Shown here: piece by piece, positions 19,862-30,007 of the stretch
How positions within the stretch are numbered: position 1 is the stretch's first letter
How the letters are laid out: every line of letters starts with the position of its first letter
Assembly (NCBI RefSeq): GCF_914768025.1
Contig: NZ_CAJZCE010000001.1
Coordinates: 62,001 to 126,000, forward strand
DNA: 64,000 bases
Source: Snodgrassella gandavensis
GTDB lineage: Bacteria > Pseudomonadota > Gammaproteobacteria > Burkholderiales > Neisseriaceae
Direction: 5' to 3'
The notes under the pieces: generated by a model
Told to the model about the DNA's origin: nothing
Database searches by the model: none
What the model saw: only the letters and a program-made list of their open reading frames with translations
Position numbers and translations under genes: made by a program

Positions 19862-20012
19862 TTAATTTTTACACTTTCTACTGTTGACTACATCAGACTA
19901 CAAATTGTTTCAATCGCCTGTGTTTTCGGTTATCATTCATATTATTGCATTGGTAATGCATAATAAATTTACAAGAAAAATTTAAAAAACCATTACATTA
20001 AGGATGTTCAAG

Positions 20013-22598
20013 ATGTTAGAAGCCTATCGCGCAGCCGCCGCTGAACGTGAAGCACTAGGTATTCCACCTTTGCCGCTGACAGCGAAGCAAACAGAAGAGT
20101 TGGTTGAATTACTGCAAAATCCGCCCAAAGGAGAAGAAGCGTTTCTGGTTGATTTACTGTCACATCGTGTGCCACCAGGCGTAGATGATGCTTCTAAGGT
20201 CAAGGCATCTTTTCTGGCTGCCATTGCCGAAAAAACCGTTAGCAGTCCTTTAATCACGCCCACATTTGCAGTGGAATTGCTTGGTACCATGTTGGGTGGC
20301 TACAACGTTCAGCCGCTAGTAGAATTTCTGGATAATGAAGAGCTGGCTGCTACTGCCGCCAATGCGTTAAAACATACTTTGCTAATGTTTGATGCTTTCC
20401 ATGATGTGGAAGAAAAAATGCGTGCCGGTAATCAGTATGCGCGTGAAGTGATTGAATCCTGGGCAAATGCTGAATGGTTCACAACCCGTGAAAAAGTACC
20501 GGAAAAAATTACTGTTACCGTATTTAAAGTAGTGGGTGAAACCAATACTGACGATTTATCACCGGCACCTGATGCCTGGAGCCGTCCGGATATTCCTCTG
20601 CATGCTCTGGCCATGCTGAAAAATCCGCGTGAAGGTATTAATCCGGATAAATCCGGCGAAGTTGGACCAATCAAACAACTGGCTGCACTGAAAGCCAAAG
20701 GTAATCTGGTAGCGTACGTAGGTGATGTAGTCGGTACCGGTTCTTCACGTAAATCAGCTACCAATTCGGTAATCTGGCATACTGGGCAGGATATTCCTTA
20801 TGTACCCAACAAACGTTTTGGCGGCGTATGTCTGGGGGGCAAAATTGCGCCAATCTTTTTCAATACTCAGGAAGATTCAGGAGCATTACCTATTGAAGTT
20901 GATGTGTCTAAACTGGAAATGGGTGATGTAGTTGATATTTTGCCATATGAAGGCAAAATTATTAAAAACGGCGAAACTGTTGCTGAATTTGAACTGAAAT
21001 CACAGGTTATTCTTGATGAAGTTCAGGCCGGTGGCCGTATTAATCTGATTATTGGCCGCAGCCTGACTGCGAAAGCACGTGATGCCCTGAGTCTGGGACA
21101 TTCAGAAGTTTTCCGCTTGCCACAAGCTCCCGCACTGAGCACGGCCGGCTTTACGCTGGCACAAAAAATGGTAGGCCGCGCCTGTGGCTTGCCTGAAGGA
21201 CAAGGTGTCAGGCCGGGTACTTATTGTGAACCGCGGATGACTACTGTTGGTTCGCAGGATACCACTGGCCCAATGACTCGGGATGAACTGAAAGACCTTG
21301 CCTGTCTGGGTTTCAGTGCTGATCTGGTCATGCAGTCTTTCTGCCATACCGCCGCCTATCCAAAACCTGTAGACGTAAAAACCCATAAGGAATTGCCGGT
21401 GTTTATGTCTTCACGTGGAGGTGTTGCCTTGCGTCCGGGCGACGGTATTATACATTCATGGCTAAACCGCATGCTGTTGCCGGATACGGTGGGTACTGGC
21501 GGTGATTCGCATACCCGTTTCCCGCTGGGTATTTCTTTTCCGGCAGGTTCCGGTCTGGTGGCCTTTGCTGCTGCCACTGGTGTAATGCCACTGGATATGC
21601 CCGAATCTGTACTGGTGCGCTTCTCCGGCACTATGCAGCCGGGTATCACTTTGCGTGATCTGGTTAATGCTATTCCTTTACAGGCCATTAAAGAAGGCTT
21701 GCTGACTGTGGCCAAAGCCGGCAAAAAAAATATTTTTTCTGGTCGCATTCTGGAAATCGAAGGTTTGCCGGATTTGAAAGTAGAACAGGCATTTGAGCTG
21801 ACTGATGCGTCTGCTGAACGCTCCGCTGCAGGCTGCACCGTAAAACTGCATAAAGAACCAATTGAAGAATATCTGAAATCTAATATCGTGTTGTTGAAAA
21901 ATATGATTGCAGATGGCTATCAGGATGCCCGTACTCTGAAACGGCGTATTCAGAAAATGGAACAATGGCTGGCACAGCCGAAATTGCTCGAAGCCGATGC
22001 TGATGCCGAATACGCTGCCATTATTGATATCAATATGGATGAAATTAAAGAGCCTATTCTGGCCTGCCCGAATGACCCGGATGATGTGAAAATCCTCTCT
22101 GATGTTGCCGGTACGCATATTGATGAGGTATTTATTGGTTCCTGCATGACTAATATTGGCCATTATCGTGCAGCATCTACTTTGCTTGATGGTAAAACCG
22201 ATTTACCAGTACGCCTGTGGGTAGCACCACCAACTAAAATGGATGCTAAAGAACTTTCCGATGAAGGTTATTACAGTATTCTTGGGCGAGTAGGTGCGCG
22301 GATGGAAATGCCCGGCTGTTCATTGTGTATGGGCAATCAGGCGCAGGCACGTGAGGGTTCAACCGTGGTTTCCACTTCCACCCGTAATTTCCCCAATCGT
22401 TTGGGCAAAAATACCAATGTATATCTAAGCTCGGCTGAGCTGGCGGCTATTTGTTCCAAATTGGGACATATCCCGAGTATTGAAGAATATCGCGAAAATA
22501 TTGCCATTATCAATGATAAAGGTATTGAAATTTATCGCTATATGAACTTCAATGAAATTCAGGACTATGTGGATGTAGCCGCTAAAGTTAACGCTTAA
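20013..22598 (+). CDS. acnB: Aconitate hydratase B
   Basis: AcnB isomerises citrate to isocitrate through cis-aconitate with a 4Fe-4S cluster. I start at ATG 20013 ([13 protein letters not shown]), with AAGGA about eight bases upstream; an ATG at 20004 overlaps that ribosome site. The 861 residues carry the HEAT-like N-terminal domain, then the swivel domain ([13 protein letters not shown]). The cluster ligands are Cys711 ([15 protein letters not shown]) and Cys769/Cys772 (GCSLCMGNQ), nearly the same numbers as in the E. coli enzyme. It is monocistronic. Confidence 0.98.
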   Translation: MLEAYRAAAAEREALGIPPLPLTAKQTEELVELLQNPPKGEEAFLVDLLSHRVPPGVDDASKVKASFLAAIAEKTVSSPLITPTFAVELLGTMLGGYNVQPLVEFLDNEELAATAANALKHTLLMFDAFHDVEEKMRAGNQYAREVIESWANAEWFTTREKVPEKITVTVFKVVGETNTDDLSPAPDAWSRPDIPLHALAMLKNPREGINPDKSGEVGPIKQLAALKAKGNLVAYVGDVVGTGSSRKSATNSVIWHTGQDIPYVPNKRFGGVCLGGKIAPIFFNTQEDSGALPIEVDVSKLEMGDVVDILPYEGKIIKNGETVAEFELKSQVILDEVQAGGRINLIIGRSLTAKARDALSLGHSEVFRLPQAPALSTAGFTLAQKMVGRACGLPEGQGVRPGTYCEPRMTTVGSQDTTGPMTRDELKDLACLGFSADLVMQSFCHTAAYPKPVDVKTHKELPVFMSSRGGVALRPGDGIIHSWLNRMLLPDTVGTGGDSHTRFPLGISFPAGSGLVAFAAATGVMPLDMPESVLVRFSGTMQPGITLRDLVNAIPLQAIKEGLLTVAKAGKKNIFSGRILEIEGLPDLKVEQAFELTDASAERSAAGCTVKLHKEPIEEYLKSNIVLLKNMIADGYQDARTLKRRIQKMEQWLAQPKLLEADADAEYAAIIDINMDEIKEPILACPNDPDDVKILSDVAGTHIDEVFIGSCMTNIGHYRAASTLLDGKTDLPVRLWVAPPTKMDAKELSDEGYYSILGRVGARMEMPGCSLCMGNQAQAREGSTVVSTSTRNFPNRLGKNTNVYLSSAELAAICSKLGHIPSIEEYRENIAIINDKGIEIYRYMNFNEIQDYVDVAAKVNA

Positions 22599-22626
22599 GA
22601 CAACGCATTTACTGTCTTGCTACAAC

Positions 22627-22655
22627 AGGACTACCCCAAGGGTAGTCCTTTTTTA
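22627..22655 (+). terminator. acnB terminator
   Basis: AGGACTACCC (22627-22636) pairs perfectly with GGGTAGTCCT (22640-22649), followed by a T-run to 22655. Confidence 0.9.
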
Positions 22656-22945
22656 TATATGCAGAATCAGAATATGCATGTAATAGCAGGCTTGGAAACA
22701 GAAAATTTGGTTAACTGCTGATTGAGGTGTGAGGTTGTGTGAATAAATTTTCGTATTACTGCTATAATGATTTATCACATTCTGTTGCAATAAGATGAAT
22801 AAAATTAGGCTTTTAAAACTAAGCCAAAAACCTGCTGAATGCCTATATAAATATTAATTGTATCAACTCTCTGATAAATTATTTTGGCTGATTCTGGTTT
22901 TAATCTATGATGATAAAGACAATCTCTCATGACGAAGGATAAAAA
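22656..22945. other. AT-rich leader region upstream of cysK
   Basis: With the acnB terminator this forms a 347-bp gap. It contains no reading frame with a ribosome site and no clear hairpin. It probably carries the cysK promoter; I see no CysB-type site that I can defend. Confidence 0.45.
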
Positions 22946-23878
22946 ATGAATATCGCCTCTAGTATAACTGACCTGATTGGTAATACTCCGCTGGTACAGC
23001 TTAATCGTTTGAGCGCTGGTTTACCCGGCAAGCTGGTGGTCAAGCTGGAATTTTTTAATCCGGGCAACAGTGTTAAGGATAGAATCGCTGCAAGCATGAT
23101 TGCTGCGGCGGAAAAGGCGGGCAAAATCCATCCTGATACAGTGATTGTAGAACCAACTAGCGGTAATACCGGTATTGGTCTGGCTATGGTGTGTGCGGCT
23201 CGGGGATACAAGCTGGTCATCACTATGCCGGAAACGATGAGTAAAGAACGGCGCATGCTGTTGCGTGCATTCGGGGCTGAACTGGTTTTAACACCCGGAG
23301 CAGAAGGGATGTCTGGTGCTATTGCCCATGCGCAGGCTTTGGTGGATTCTGATCCGCAGAAATATTTTATGCCACAGCAGTTTGAAAACCCGGCCAATCC
23401 TGAAATTCATCGTGAAACTACTGCTCAGGAAATATGGCATGATACTGATGGCAAGGTTGATATCTTTGTCGCCGGAGTAGGCACCGGAGGCACCATTACC
23501 GGTGTGGGTGAGGTATTGAAAGAAAAGAAACCCGGAGTGGAGGTTTATGCAGTAGAACCTGAAGCGTCAGCGATATTGTCTGGTGGTTGCAAAGGACCAC
23601 ATCCGATACAGGGTATTGGCGCGGGCTTTGTACCTAAAATTCTGAATACCCATGTGTATGATGGAATCATTCAGGTGCCTAATGACGTATGTTTTGATAC
23701 CGCCCGTGCCATGGCATCCAAAGAAGGTATTCTGGTAGGCATTTCTTCTGGCGCGGCCGTGTGGGCAGGCTTGCAGCTGGCAGCAAGAGCGGAAAACAAA
23801 AATAAACTGATTGTGGTTTTGATTCCTTCCTATGGTGAACGTTATCTGTCAACACCATTATTTGCCGATCTGGCTTAA
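22946..23878 (+). CDS. cysK: Cysteine synthase A
   Basis: CysK makes cysteine from O-acetylserine and sulfide with pyridoxal phosphate. The 310 residues show the PLP lysine Lys44 in [11 protein letters not shown], the substrate loop [10 protein letters not shown] (about 71-80), the phosphate-binding [10 protein letters not shown] (about 178-187) and [11 protein letters not shown] near the C-terminus. The start has AAGGATAAAAA upstream. It is a single gene followed by its own terminator. Confidence 0.97.
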   Translation: MNIASSITDLIGNTPLVQLNRLSAGLPGKLVVKLEFFNPGNSVKDRIAASMIAAAEKAGKIHPDTVIVEPTSGNTGIGLAMVCAARGYKLVITMPETMSKERRMLLRAFGAELVLTPGAEGMSGAIAHAQALVDSDPQKYFMPQQFENPANPEIHRETTAQEIWHDTDGKVDIFVAGVGTGGTITGVGEVLKEKKPGVEVYAVEPEASAILSGGCKGPHPIQGIGAGFVPKILNTHVYDGIIQVPNDVCFDTARAMASKEGILVGISSGAAVWAGLQLAARAENKNKLIVVLIPSYGERYLSTPLFADLA

Positions 23879-23899
23879 ATTTCACTTTGTATGACTGAG

Positions 23900-23928
23900 A
23901 CCGAATCAGAAAACTGGTTCGGTTTTTT
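23900..23928 (+). terminator. cysK terminator
   Basis: ACCGAATCAG pairs with CTGGTTCGGT (one G-U) around an AAAA loop at 23900-23923, followed by TTTTT. Confidence 0.88.
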
Positions 23929-24034
23929 CTTGCAGTCAAGGCTGTGGTACAATCATTGTGAATATATGTACAGCCACACGCTTGAGCTAGCTGGCTTTGA
24001 TTTTTGTTTTAAGTAATATACGTTGAGTAAACAA

Positions 24035-24529
24035 ATGATGAAAAAAACATTAGCATTATGTGTCGTAGCAGCCTTTTTAGGTGGTTGTTCATCTTTGGAT
24101 ATGCCTAAAAAGCGTGGCAATAAGGAAATAAAGCCGGTACAGGTAGTGGATGGTGCTGCTGCAAGTGCCGAATACCATTTAGCCAGCAGTCACTGGTCTG
24201 ATGTGGCCAAAATTCGTGATGAGGCTACCCGCTTAAGTTTTCAGGTTTCTCAGGGCAGTATCACTAAGGTTCAAGCTGCGCAGTTGCTCGATCAGTTCCG
24301 CATAGCTCAGGTAGGGCATAATATGGTAGATGATGATATGTATGCCATTTATTTGCGTAGTGCTGTACAAAGTCAGCAAGGTTCAATTGACACAGCACAG
24401 TCCAAAGCTTATATTCAGAATGCTCTGGTTGGCTGGCAGCAGCGCTGGCCGGTAATGCGTACGAAACCGGCCAATCCGGCATTTACCAACTTCCTGATGG
24501 AAGTGATGAATATGAAGCCGTTGCAATAA
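24035..24529 (+). CDS. Hypothetical lipoprotein
   Basis: The 164-residue product starts with a clear lipoprotein signal (MMKKTLALCVVAAFLGGC, Cys18). The remainder is soluble and alpha-helical in appearance, with a repeated pattern of Gln and Ala and no family I recognise. I choose ATG 24035; an in-frame TTG at 24023 would add four residues. It lies between cysK and ppiB and ends at a strong terminator. It may belong to a Neisseriaceae-specific family. Confidence 0.75.
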   Translation: MMKKTLALCVVAAFLGGCSSLDMPKKRGNKEIKPVQVVDGAAASAEYHLASSHWSDVAKIRDEATRLSFQVSQGSITKVQAAQLLDQFRIAQVGHNMVDDDMYAIYLRSAVQSQQGSIDTAQSKAYIQNALVGWQQRWPVMRTKPANPAFTNFLMEVMNMKPLQ

Positions 24530-24543
24530 TTGTATATGGATAA

Positions 24544-24582
24544 AAATACCCTGCCTGTTCAAGTTGGCAGGGTATTTTTTTG
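24544..24582 (+). terminator. Terminator after the hypothetical lipoprotein gene
   Basis: AAATACCCTGCC (24544-24555) and GGCAGGGTATTT (24566-24577) form a perfect 12-bp stem followed by T's. Confidence 0.92.
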
Positions 24583-24630
24583 GTTCAAATTCTAGTACGT
24601 TTAGAATAATGGCAGCATTTGCACACAGAA

Positions 24631-24661
24631 AAACAGGCAGCCTGTAATGGACTGCCTGTTG
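24631..24661 (-). terminator. ppiB terminator
   Basis: AACAGGCAG (24633-24641) and CTGCCTGTT (24653-24661) form a 9-bp stem. Read on the minus strand it lies 12 bases after the ppiB stop and ends in TTTTT. Confidence 0.8.
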
Positions 24662-24672
24662 CAAAATGGCGA

Positions 24673-25164
24673 TTAAACGATTTCGGCTTTTTCAATAATG
24701 ACATTTTCAACCGGAACGTCCTGATGGCCGCCATGATTGCCGGTTTTAACGCCTTTAATTTGATCAACCACATCCTGTCCTTCAACTACTTTGCCGAATA
24801 CAGCATAGCCCCAGCCGTGTAAATCTGGTTTGGTGTGATTGAGGAAATCATTGTCTTTCACATTGATAAAAAACTGCGCACTGGCTGAATGAGGCTGCAT
24901 GGTACGAGCCATGGCAATGGTATAGCGATCATTTTTCAGGCCATTATTGGCTTCGTTTTCAATCGGTTCATGCGTGGGTTTTTGCTGCATGTCTTTGTCG
25001 AAGCCACCGCCCTGAATCATGAAATTATCAATAACGCGATGAAAGATTGTGCCATCGTAGAAGCCTTCACGCACATAACGTTCGAAGTTTGCAGCGGTTT
25101 TAGGCGCTTTGTCATGGTCAAGTTCGATGCCGATAACGCCAAAATTAGTAGTTAATTTAATCAT
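24673..25164 (-). CDS. ppiB: Peptidyl-prolyl cis-trans isomerase B (cyclophilin)
   Basis: Cytoplasmic cyclophilins accelerate proline isomerisation during folding. The 163 residues match E. coli PpiB in length, lack a signal peptide, and show [15 protein letters not shown] (about 43-57) and the [17 protein letters not shown] segment with active-site residues. I use ATG 25164 (MIKLTTNFG) because CAGGAGATACC precedes it directly. It is monocistronic. Confidence 0.96.
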   Translation of the reverse strand: MIKLTTNFGVIGIELDHDKAPKTAANFERYVREGFYDGTIFHRVIDNFMIQGGGFDKDMQQKPTHEPIENEANNGLKNDRYTIAMARTMQPHSASAQFFINVKDNDFLNHTKPDLHGWGYAVFGKVVEGQDVVDQIKGVKTGNHGGHQDVPVENVIIEKAEIV

Positions 25165-25218
25165 TGGTATCTCCTGATGGGAGTGAAACAAAAAAGTTTG
25201 CAGTATTGTCTGCCACGG

Positions 25219-26199
25219 TTAGCTTGCATTGTGCATCGCGGTAACGTAGTCGACTTCTTCTTTACTGCCTAGTACAACGGCCACACGCTGGTGCAATCCT
25301 TCTGGCTGAATATCCAGAATATTCTGCCGGGCATTGGTGGCCGCACCCTGTGCCTGCTCAATTAGCAGACTCATCGGATTGGCTTCATACATTAAGCGTA
25401 GCTTGCCCGGCTTGTCGGGATTACGCTGATCCTGCGGATAGGTAAAAATACCGCCGCGAATGAGAATACGATGTACCTCGGCTACCATGGAAGCTACCCA
25501 GCGCATATTATAGTCTTTACCACGACAGCCGGTTTTGCCGGCCAGTAACTGAGCAATATAGTTTTGCATCGCCGGTTGCCAATGGCGCTGGTTGGACATA
25601 TTGATGGCAAATTCAGCAGTGGCGGCAGGAATCTGGGGATTTTCCTGAGTTAGCTGAAACTGATTCTGCTCATTAAGAGTAAACATGGCTATGCCATGTT
25701 TCAATGTCAGCACCAGAATGGTTTGTGGCCCATACAGTACATAACCACTGGCCAGCTGCTGCCGGCCGGGCTGTAAAAAGCTTTCAGTAGTGAGGGTGCC
25801 GTCTGGTTTGGCCAATACTGAAAAAATGGTGCCGATGGATATATTAACGTCTATATTGGAGCTACCGTCCAGCGGGTCGAATAACACCAGAAACCGGCCA
25901 TCATTATTGGTTGTAACAAATGAATCTTCTTCTTCACTGGCGAGGCCGGCAATGGCTGGATTAGCTGACAGGATGTCAATCATAATTTGATTAGACAGTA
26001 CATCCAGCTTTTTCTGCTCTTCCCCCTGAATGTTGCCTGTATGTGCACTGCCCAGAATGTTATCCAGCGCACCCAAACGGATTTCGCGGTTGATGTGCAG
26101 ACATGCCTGACTGATGCTGGTGATGACTTCAGGTAAAAACGGTGTAACAGCATAGTTTTGTTGTTGCTGTTGCAGATAATCAGACAGTAAAACGGACAT
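25219..26199 (-). CDS. fbp: Fructose-1,6-bisphosphatase class I
   Basis: Fbp removes the 1-phosphate of fructose 1,6-bisphosphate and commits carbon to gluconeogenesis. The 326 residues show the metal-site motif [20 protein letters not shown] (near 107-126) and the substrate region [14 protein letters not shown] with [11 protein letters not shown]. The start ATG has AAAAGGGAG upstream. Gluconeogenic capacity agrees with an organism that runs on organic acids through the TCA genes of this window. Confidence 0.97.
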   Translation of the reverse strand: MSVLLSDYLQQQQQNYAVTPFLPEVITSISQACLHINREIRLGALDNILGSAHTGNIQGEEQKKLDVLSNQIMIDILSANPAIAGLASEEEDSFVTTNNDGRFLVLFDPLDGSSNIDVNISIGTIFSVLAKPDGTLTTESFLQPGRQQLASGYVLYGPQTILVLTLKHGIAMFTLNEQNQFQLTQENPQIPAATAEFAINMSNQRHWQPAMQNYIAQLLAGKTGCRGKDYNMRWVASMVAEVHRILIRGGIFTYPQDQRNPDKPGKLRLMYEANPMSLLIEQAQGAATNARQNILDIQPEGLHQRVAVVLGSKEEVDYVTAMHNAS

Positions 26200-26304
26200 G
26201 CAAATACTCCCTTTTAAAATTCAGTACTATTATACAATAGCCTTATTAGCCAGACTGAAAAGCCGTTGCAGTCAATCAGGCTGATGTGTTTTGTCTGTGT
26301 GAAT

Positions 26305-27153
26305 TCAGGCAATGTTTGATTGCAGGACAAAATGTGCACTGTTATCCTGAGCCAGTAGCTGTGTCATTGGCGGTAATACTTCAGCCAGTAGCTGCGGTAA
26401 AGTGTAAGGCGGATTAATGATGAACATACCACTGCCGTGCATGCCAAAGCCATCTGGGCGCGGCGCATGGACATGGAGTTCTGCCTGAACGAAATTATCT
26501 GGAGCCAGTTTTTGCAGATTTTGTGGCAGTTTCTGGCTTTCTGCACGACTCAGGCATGGATACCAGACCAGATAGCAGCCACTGGAAAATTTTTTCAGTG
26601 CAGCTTTAAGCGTATCCACTACCTGCTGATAATCCTGTTTTAATTCATAGGGTGGATCTATTAATACCACTGCGCGCCGGCTGGGAGGTGGCAGCATCGA
26701 TAACAGGCCTTTGAATCCATCATCACAGAATACCTGTGCGCGGTTAGGCTGTTTGATGCTGCGCATATTACTGCGCAATAGTTCAGCATCGGCTGGATGT
26801 AATTCAAACAACCGCAGGCGATCCTGTTCGCGTGCCAGTGTCTGAGCCAGCCACGGGGATCCGCAATAATGGTTTTCAGCATCGGGCAGGCAGGCGGTTA
26901 CTGCCTGACGAAATGGTATCAGACTGGCGTCCAGACTGGTTGCGGCCAGAATCCGGCCAATTCCTTCACGATATTCACCTACTTTCTGGGCTTCATCGCT
27001 AATCAGGTTATACAGGCCTGCTCCCGCATGAGTATCTATATAGCAATATGGTTTGTCTTTCAGTTTGAAGTATTCCAGTACTGCCATCAGGCAGTAATGT
27101 TTGAGAATATCGGCGTGATTACCGGAATGAAATGCATGACGATAGCTAAGCAT
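26305..27153 (-). CDS. rlmJ: 23S rRNA (adenine2030-N6)-methyltransferase
   Basis: RlmJ methylates A2030 of 23S rRNA with S-adenosylmethionine. The 282 residues begin with the family signature MLSYRHAFHSGNHADILKH, followed by the SAM-binding YIDTHAGAGLY (about 38-48) and the catalytic VLIDPPYELK (DPPY motif, about 164-173). HGSGMFIINPPYTL closes the Rossmann core. It is a single gene transcribed away from the GST gene. Confidence 0.96.
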   Translation of the reverse strand: MLSYRHAFHSGNHADILKHYCLMAVLEYFKLKDKPYCYIDTHAGAGLYNLISDEAQKVGEYREGIGRILAATSLDASLIPFRQAVTACLPDAENHYCGSPWLAQTLAREQDRLRLFELHPADAELLRSNMRSIKQPNRAQVFCDDGFKGLLSMLPPPSRRAVVLIDPPYELKQDYQQVVDTLKAALKKFSSGCYLVWYPCLSRAESQKLPQNLQKLAPDNFVQAELHVHAPRPDGFGMHGSGMFIINPPYTLPQLLAEVLPPMTQLLAQDNSAHFVLQSNIA

Positions 27154-27342
27154 GTGTGAGTGACTGCTGTAAAAACTGATGGACTTAAACTGTTATTGTA
27201 CCGAATTTATGTGTATGGGCAAAAAAATCAGTATTAGCAGCATTTACTAAACCTGTTTTCAGATTTATACAGAGAGCAAGGAGTAAATCAGTTATGATGT
27301 ACTGTGATTAATAAAATAGTTCTACAAAGAAAGATAAAGGCC

Positions 27343-28029
27343 ATGAGTTACACTCTTTATATTGGTAATAAAAATTATTCCACTTGGTCTATGCGGCCGT
27401 GGGTGTTGATGAAGCATTTTCAAATTGATTTCACCGAACAACTGGTGCGTTTTGATAGCTTTGCTGCTGATTCAGTTTTTAAGCAAACCATATTGCCACT
27501 TAATCCCTATGGTACCGTGCCGGTTTTAACCGATGATGATTTGGTGGTGAGTGATTCTCTAGCGATTTGTGAATATCTGGCTGAACGCCATCCGCAATTA
27601 CCCTTATGGCCACAAGACTATAAAGCACGTGCTAGAGCCAGAAGTGTGGTAGCCAAAATGCATAATGGATTTAATCATATACGCCAGCATTTTCCAATGA
27701 ATATTGAGGCGGTGCTACCAGAGATTGGCCAGATTGTGCTGCGTGATTTTCCTGCCGTAAAACAAGAAATCGATTTTCTCGATCAGCATTTGTCGTCACT
27801 GCTTGCTGCATCGGCGGGAAAATATCTGTTTGGAGAGTTCAGTATTGCTGATGCCTTTTATGCCCCGATGTGTTTAAGGTTAAAAGGCTTCCAGATTCAT
27901 ACTTCAGAAATACTGGCCAATTATATTAATACTCTATGTGCTACTGAGGCTGTAGTAGCATGGATTGCTCAGGCACTTGAAGAAAAAGATTTCATTGCTA
28001 TGGATGAGCCTTATCGTATTGCACGCTGA
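27343..28029 (+). CDS. Glutathione S-transferase family protein
   Basis: The 228-residue protein starts with a thioredoxin-fold GST N-terminal domain: YTLYIGNKNYSTWSMRPWVLMKHF, in which Ser/Tyr of NYSTWS is the likely glutathione-activating site. NPYGTVPVL and SDSLAICEYLAERHP match the GSH-binding elements. The C-terminal helical domain ends with GEFSIADAFYAPM. I start at ATG 27343, with AAAGG just upstream, because the frame opens earlier without a ribosome site. The substrate is unknown. Confidence 0.88.
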   Translation: MSYTLYIGNKNYSTWSMRPWVLMKHFQIDFTEQLVRFDSFAADSVFKQTILPLNPYGTVPVLTDDDLVVSDSLAICEYLAERHPQLPLWPQDYKARARARSVVAKMHNGFNHIRQHFPMNIEAVLPEIGQIVLRDFPAVKQEIDFLDQHLSSLLAASAGKYLFGEFSIADAFYAPMCLRLKGFQIHTSEILANYINTLCATEAVVAWIAQALEEKDFIAMDEPYRIAR

Positions 28030-28100
28030 AACATCATGTTCTGATAATAGTGAAGAGTGGTGCTGGTAGCCTGATTCAGTTCAGGCCACCAGCAGGAATT

Positions 28101-29162
28101 TTATCCATTCAGGCTGCTTTTAATTTCCCAAGCCAGTTGCGGATTCCACATGGCACCGGTAGCACTCATTACCGCATCGGCTCCGGCTGTGCGGTAAGCC
28201 TGATAATGTGCTGCACTGCTTACTCCGCCAACACCAATAATCGCAAAATGATTATTCAGGCGTGTTCTTAATCTGGCCAGACGTTCTACCATTTCCAGCC
28301 CTGCCCAGCGAATGGCCTCACCACAGACGCCACCAGTAGGACGATCCTGTCCCAGCGCAGGTTCACCATTTGCTGTAACTGGTCTGGCTGATAAGGTATT
28401 AATCGTACTATAACCATCAACAATGCCATCCAGCCTGCTTAAAAGCGGAAAAATAACATCGTCATTGGCAAAGTAGGCCAGTTTCAGAAACAGCGGCTTA
28501 TCAGGTACAGCGTTTCTGATTTCTTTGGCTATCCGTTCTACTTTATCAAAATCAAAACACAATAATTTGTTTACGCCCTCGTTTGGACAGCTTAAATTGG
28601 CCTCCAAAATCGGTGCAGCAGTTTCGTCTACTTAGCGTGCCGCACCAGCATAATCTTTTTCTATGCTAGCTTCATTGCCGGCAGTACCCTGAAAGCTGCC
28701 GATAACATATTGGCCTTTGTGCGCAGCATTAACAGCATCAGCCAAATCGGGTTGCCAGATATCGGGATTAAATGAAGGTACACCGAAGGAGTTGGTGATA
28801 GATAAAGGCGCTGTGTAGTTGGTATCGGCCAGTACCGTATCAATGTTGGCTGACAATTGACCAGCAGGGTGAATAGAAAGCACGTTGGGTAAAGGATGGC
28901 TGGCCTGAGCGCGGGTACGCACAGTTTTATAAACACATAAATCGAAACCATGATTGAATGCAGCTTTGATAAAGTTGGCATTCAATAATGGCCCAGCGGG
29001 GATGCCAAAGGGCAGGTTAACTTCCAAATTGAGAAAGCGCTCAGTATGCCTATTCTTTCCTATGCATGATGTTGCTTTGCTGAAATCACCAAACGGGCCA
29101 TGCTGATAGTTGTCTTCGTAGCTTAATAAGGGATTATAAAACGGGATTAGATTAGTTTGCAT
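28101..29162 (-). pseudogene. Dihydroorotate dehydrogenase-family gene with in-frame TAA
   Basis: Two reading frames of 176 and 168 residues lie in the same frame and together form one FMN-dependent dihydroorotate dehydrogenase-like protein of about 353 residues. The N-terminal half has FGIPAGPLLNANFI and the C-terminal half ANLSCPNEG, KPLFLKLAYF and GVGGVSSAAHYQAY. They are separated by a single TAA at 28632-28634, in the context AGAAR-stop-VDETAAPILEANL; leucine (TTA) would be expected at this site. No frameshift is needed. It is either a recent nonsense mutation, a sequencing error, or a stop that is read through. An intact pyrD elsewhere is possible. pyrF at 35275 is intact. Confidence 0.8.
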
Positions 29163-29306
29163 TGTTATTCCTGACAGTCTGGTTTAAATTTTCTGCGTTG
29201 GCCGATGCCTGTGAAGCTATAAAGTGCTGCAATCACTGTGGATAGGATCACAATAAACTATCAGCACCTAATCCATGAGCAGAATACACAGTTTATTCTG
29301 GCGCAA

Positions 29307-29334
29307 AAAAAGCTACACACAGTATGTAGCTTTT
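29307..29334 (-). terminator. mscL terminator
   Basis: AAAAGCTACA (29308-29317) pairs with TGTAGCTTTT (29325-29334). On the minus strand a run of T's follows, and the hairpin lies 73 bases after the mscL stop. Confidence 0.8.
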
Positions 29335-29406
29335 GAATATTCGGAACAAGCCAAATTTTAGCCAGTATGCATGTACATCACGTTTTAAAGCAAAATAAGA
29401 TTTGAA

Positions 29407-29856
29407 TTAACTTAGCTCAGATGTACAGTTTGGGCAGCGCTTGGCCTCTAGCGGAATTTCAGTACAGCATTGTGGGCACTGTTTAGTCGTGGTTTTAGGC
29501 GGGGGATTTTTATGCAGCTTATTAATTGCTTTAACAACCATAAAAATGGCGAAGCCTACAATAATCAAGCTGATAACGGTGTTAATAAATAAGCCAATAT
29601 TTAGGGTTACCGCTCCGGCAGCCTGTGCGGCACCAAGCGTTTCATAAGGGCCGGGCGATTTTGAACCATTGCGCAAAGTAAAAAACAGATTAGAAAAATC
29701 CACTCCGCCAATCAGTAAACCTATCGGTGGCATAATCACATTGTCTACCAGTGATTTCACCATATTGGTAAAAGCCGTACCCACTACCATACCGACAGCC
29801 AGATCGATTACATTACCACGTAATAAAAAAGCTTTAAACTGTTCAAAAAACTTCAT
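29407..29856 (-). CDS. mscL: Large-conductance mechanosensitive channel with C-terminal double CxxC
   Basis: MscL opens at high membrane tension and releases solutes during hypo-osmotic shock. The N-terminal amphipathic helix and first pore helix are plain (FKAFLLRGNVIDLAVGMVVG, about 8-27), and the second helix is GLFINTVISLIIVGFAIFMVV. The start is ATG 29856 with GGAGACAGG upstream. The usual charged C-terminal helix is replaced or extended by a short zinc-ribbon-like tail with CPQC (127-130) and CPNC (141-144). Total length is 149 residues. Confidence 0.95.
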   Translation of the reverse strand: MKFFEQFKAFLLRGNVIDLAVGMVVGTAFTNMVKSLVDNVIMPPIGLLIGGVDFSNLFFTLRNGSKSPGPYETLGAAQAAGAVTLNIGLFINTVISLIIVGFAIFMVVKAINKLHKNPPPKTTTKQCPQCCTEIPLEAKRCPNCTSELS

Positions 29857-29957
29857 GCCTGTCTCCATGGTTGGAATAAAACGAAATAATTGGTTTCATG
29901 GTAGCGCGATTATGCAAGTAGATAAGCCTGAGCAGGGTTATGCAATGTAAAAATAAT

Positions 29958-29990
29958 AAAAGCTGCCTGAACGGGAATGCAGGCAGCTTT
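29958..29990 (-). terminator. fabI terminator built from uptake-like sequences
   Basis: AAAGCTGCCTG and CAGGCAGCTTT form an 11-bp stem. The left arm contains the full 12-mer AAGCTGCCTGAA at 29960-29971. Read on the minus strand it follows the fabI stop by 17 bases and ends in TTTTATT. Confidence 0.85.
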
Positions 29991-30007
29991 GAATAAAGCG
30001 TTGTGAA

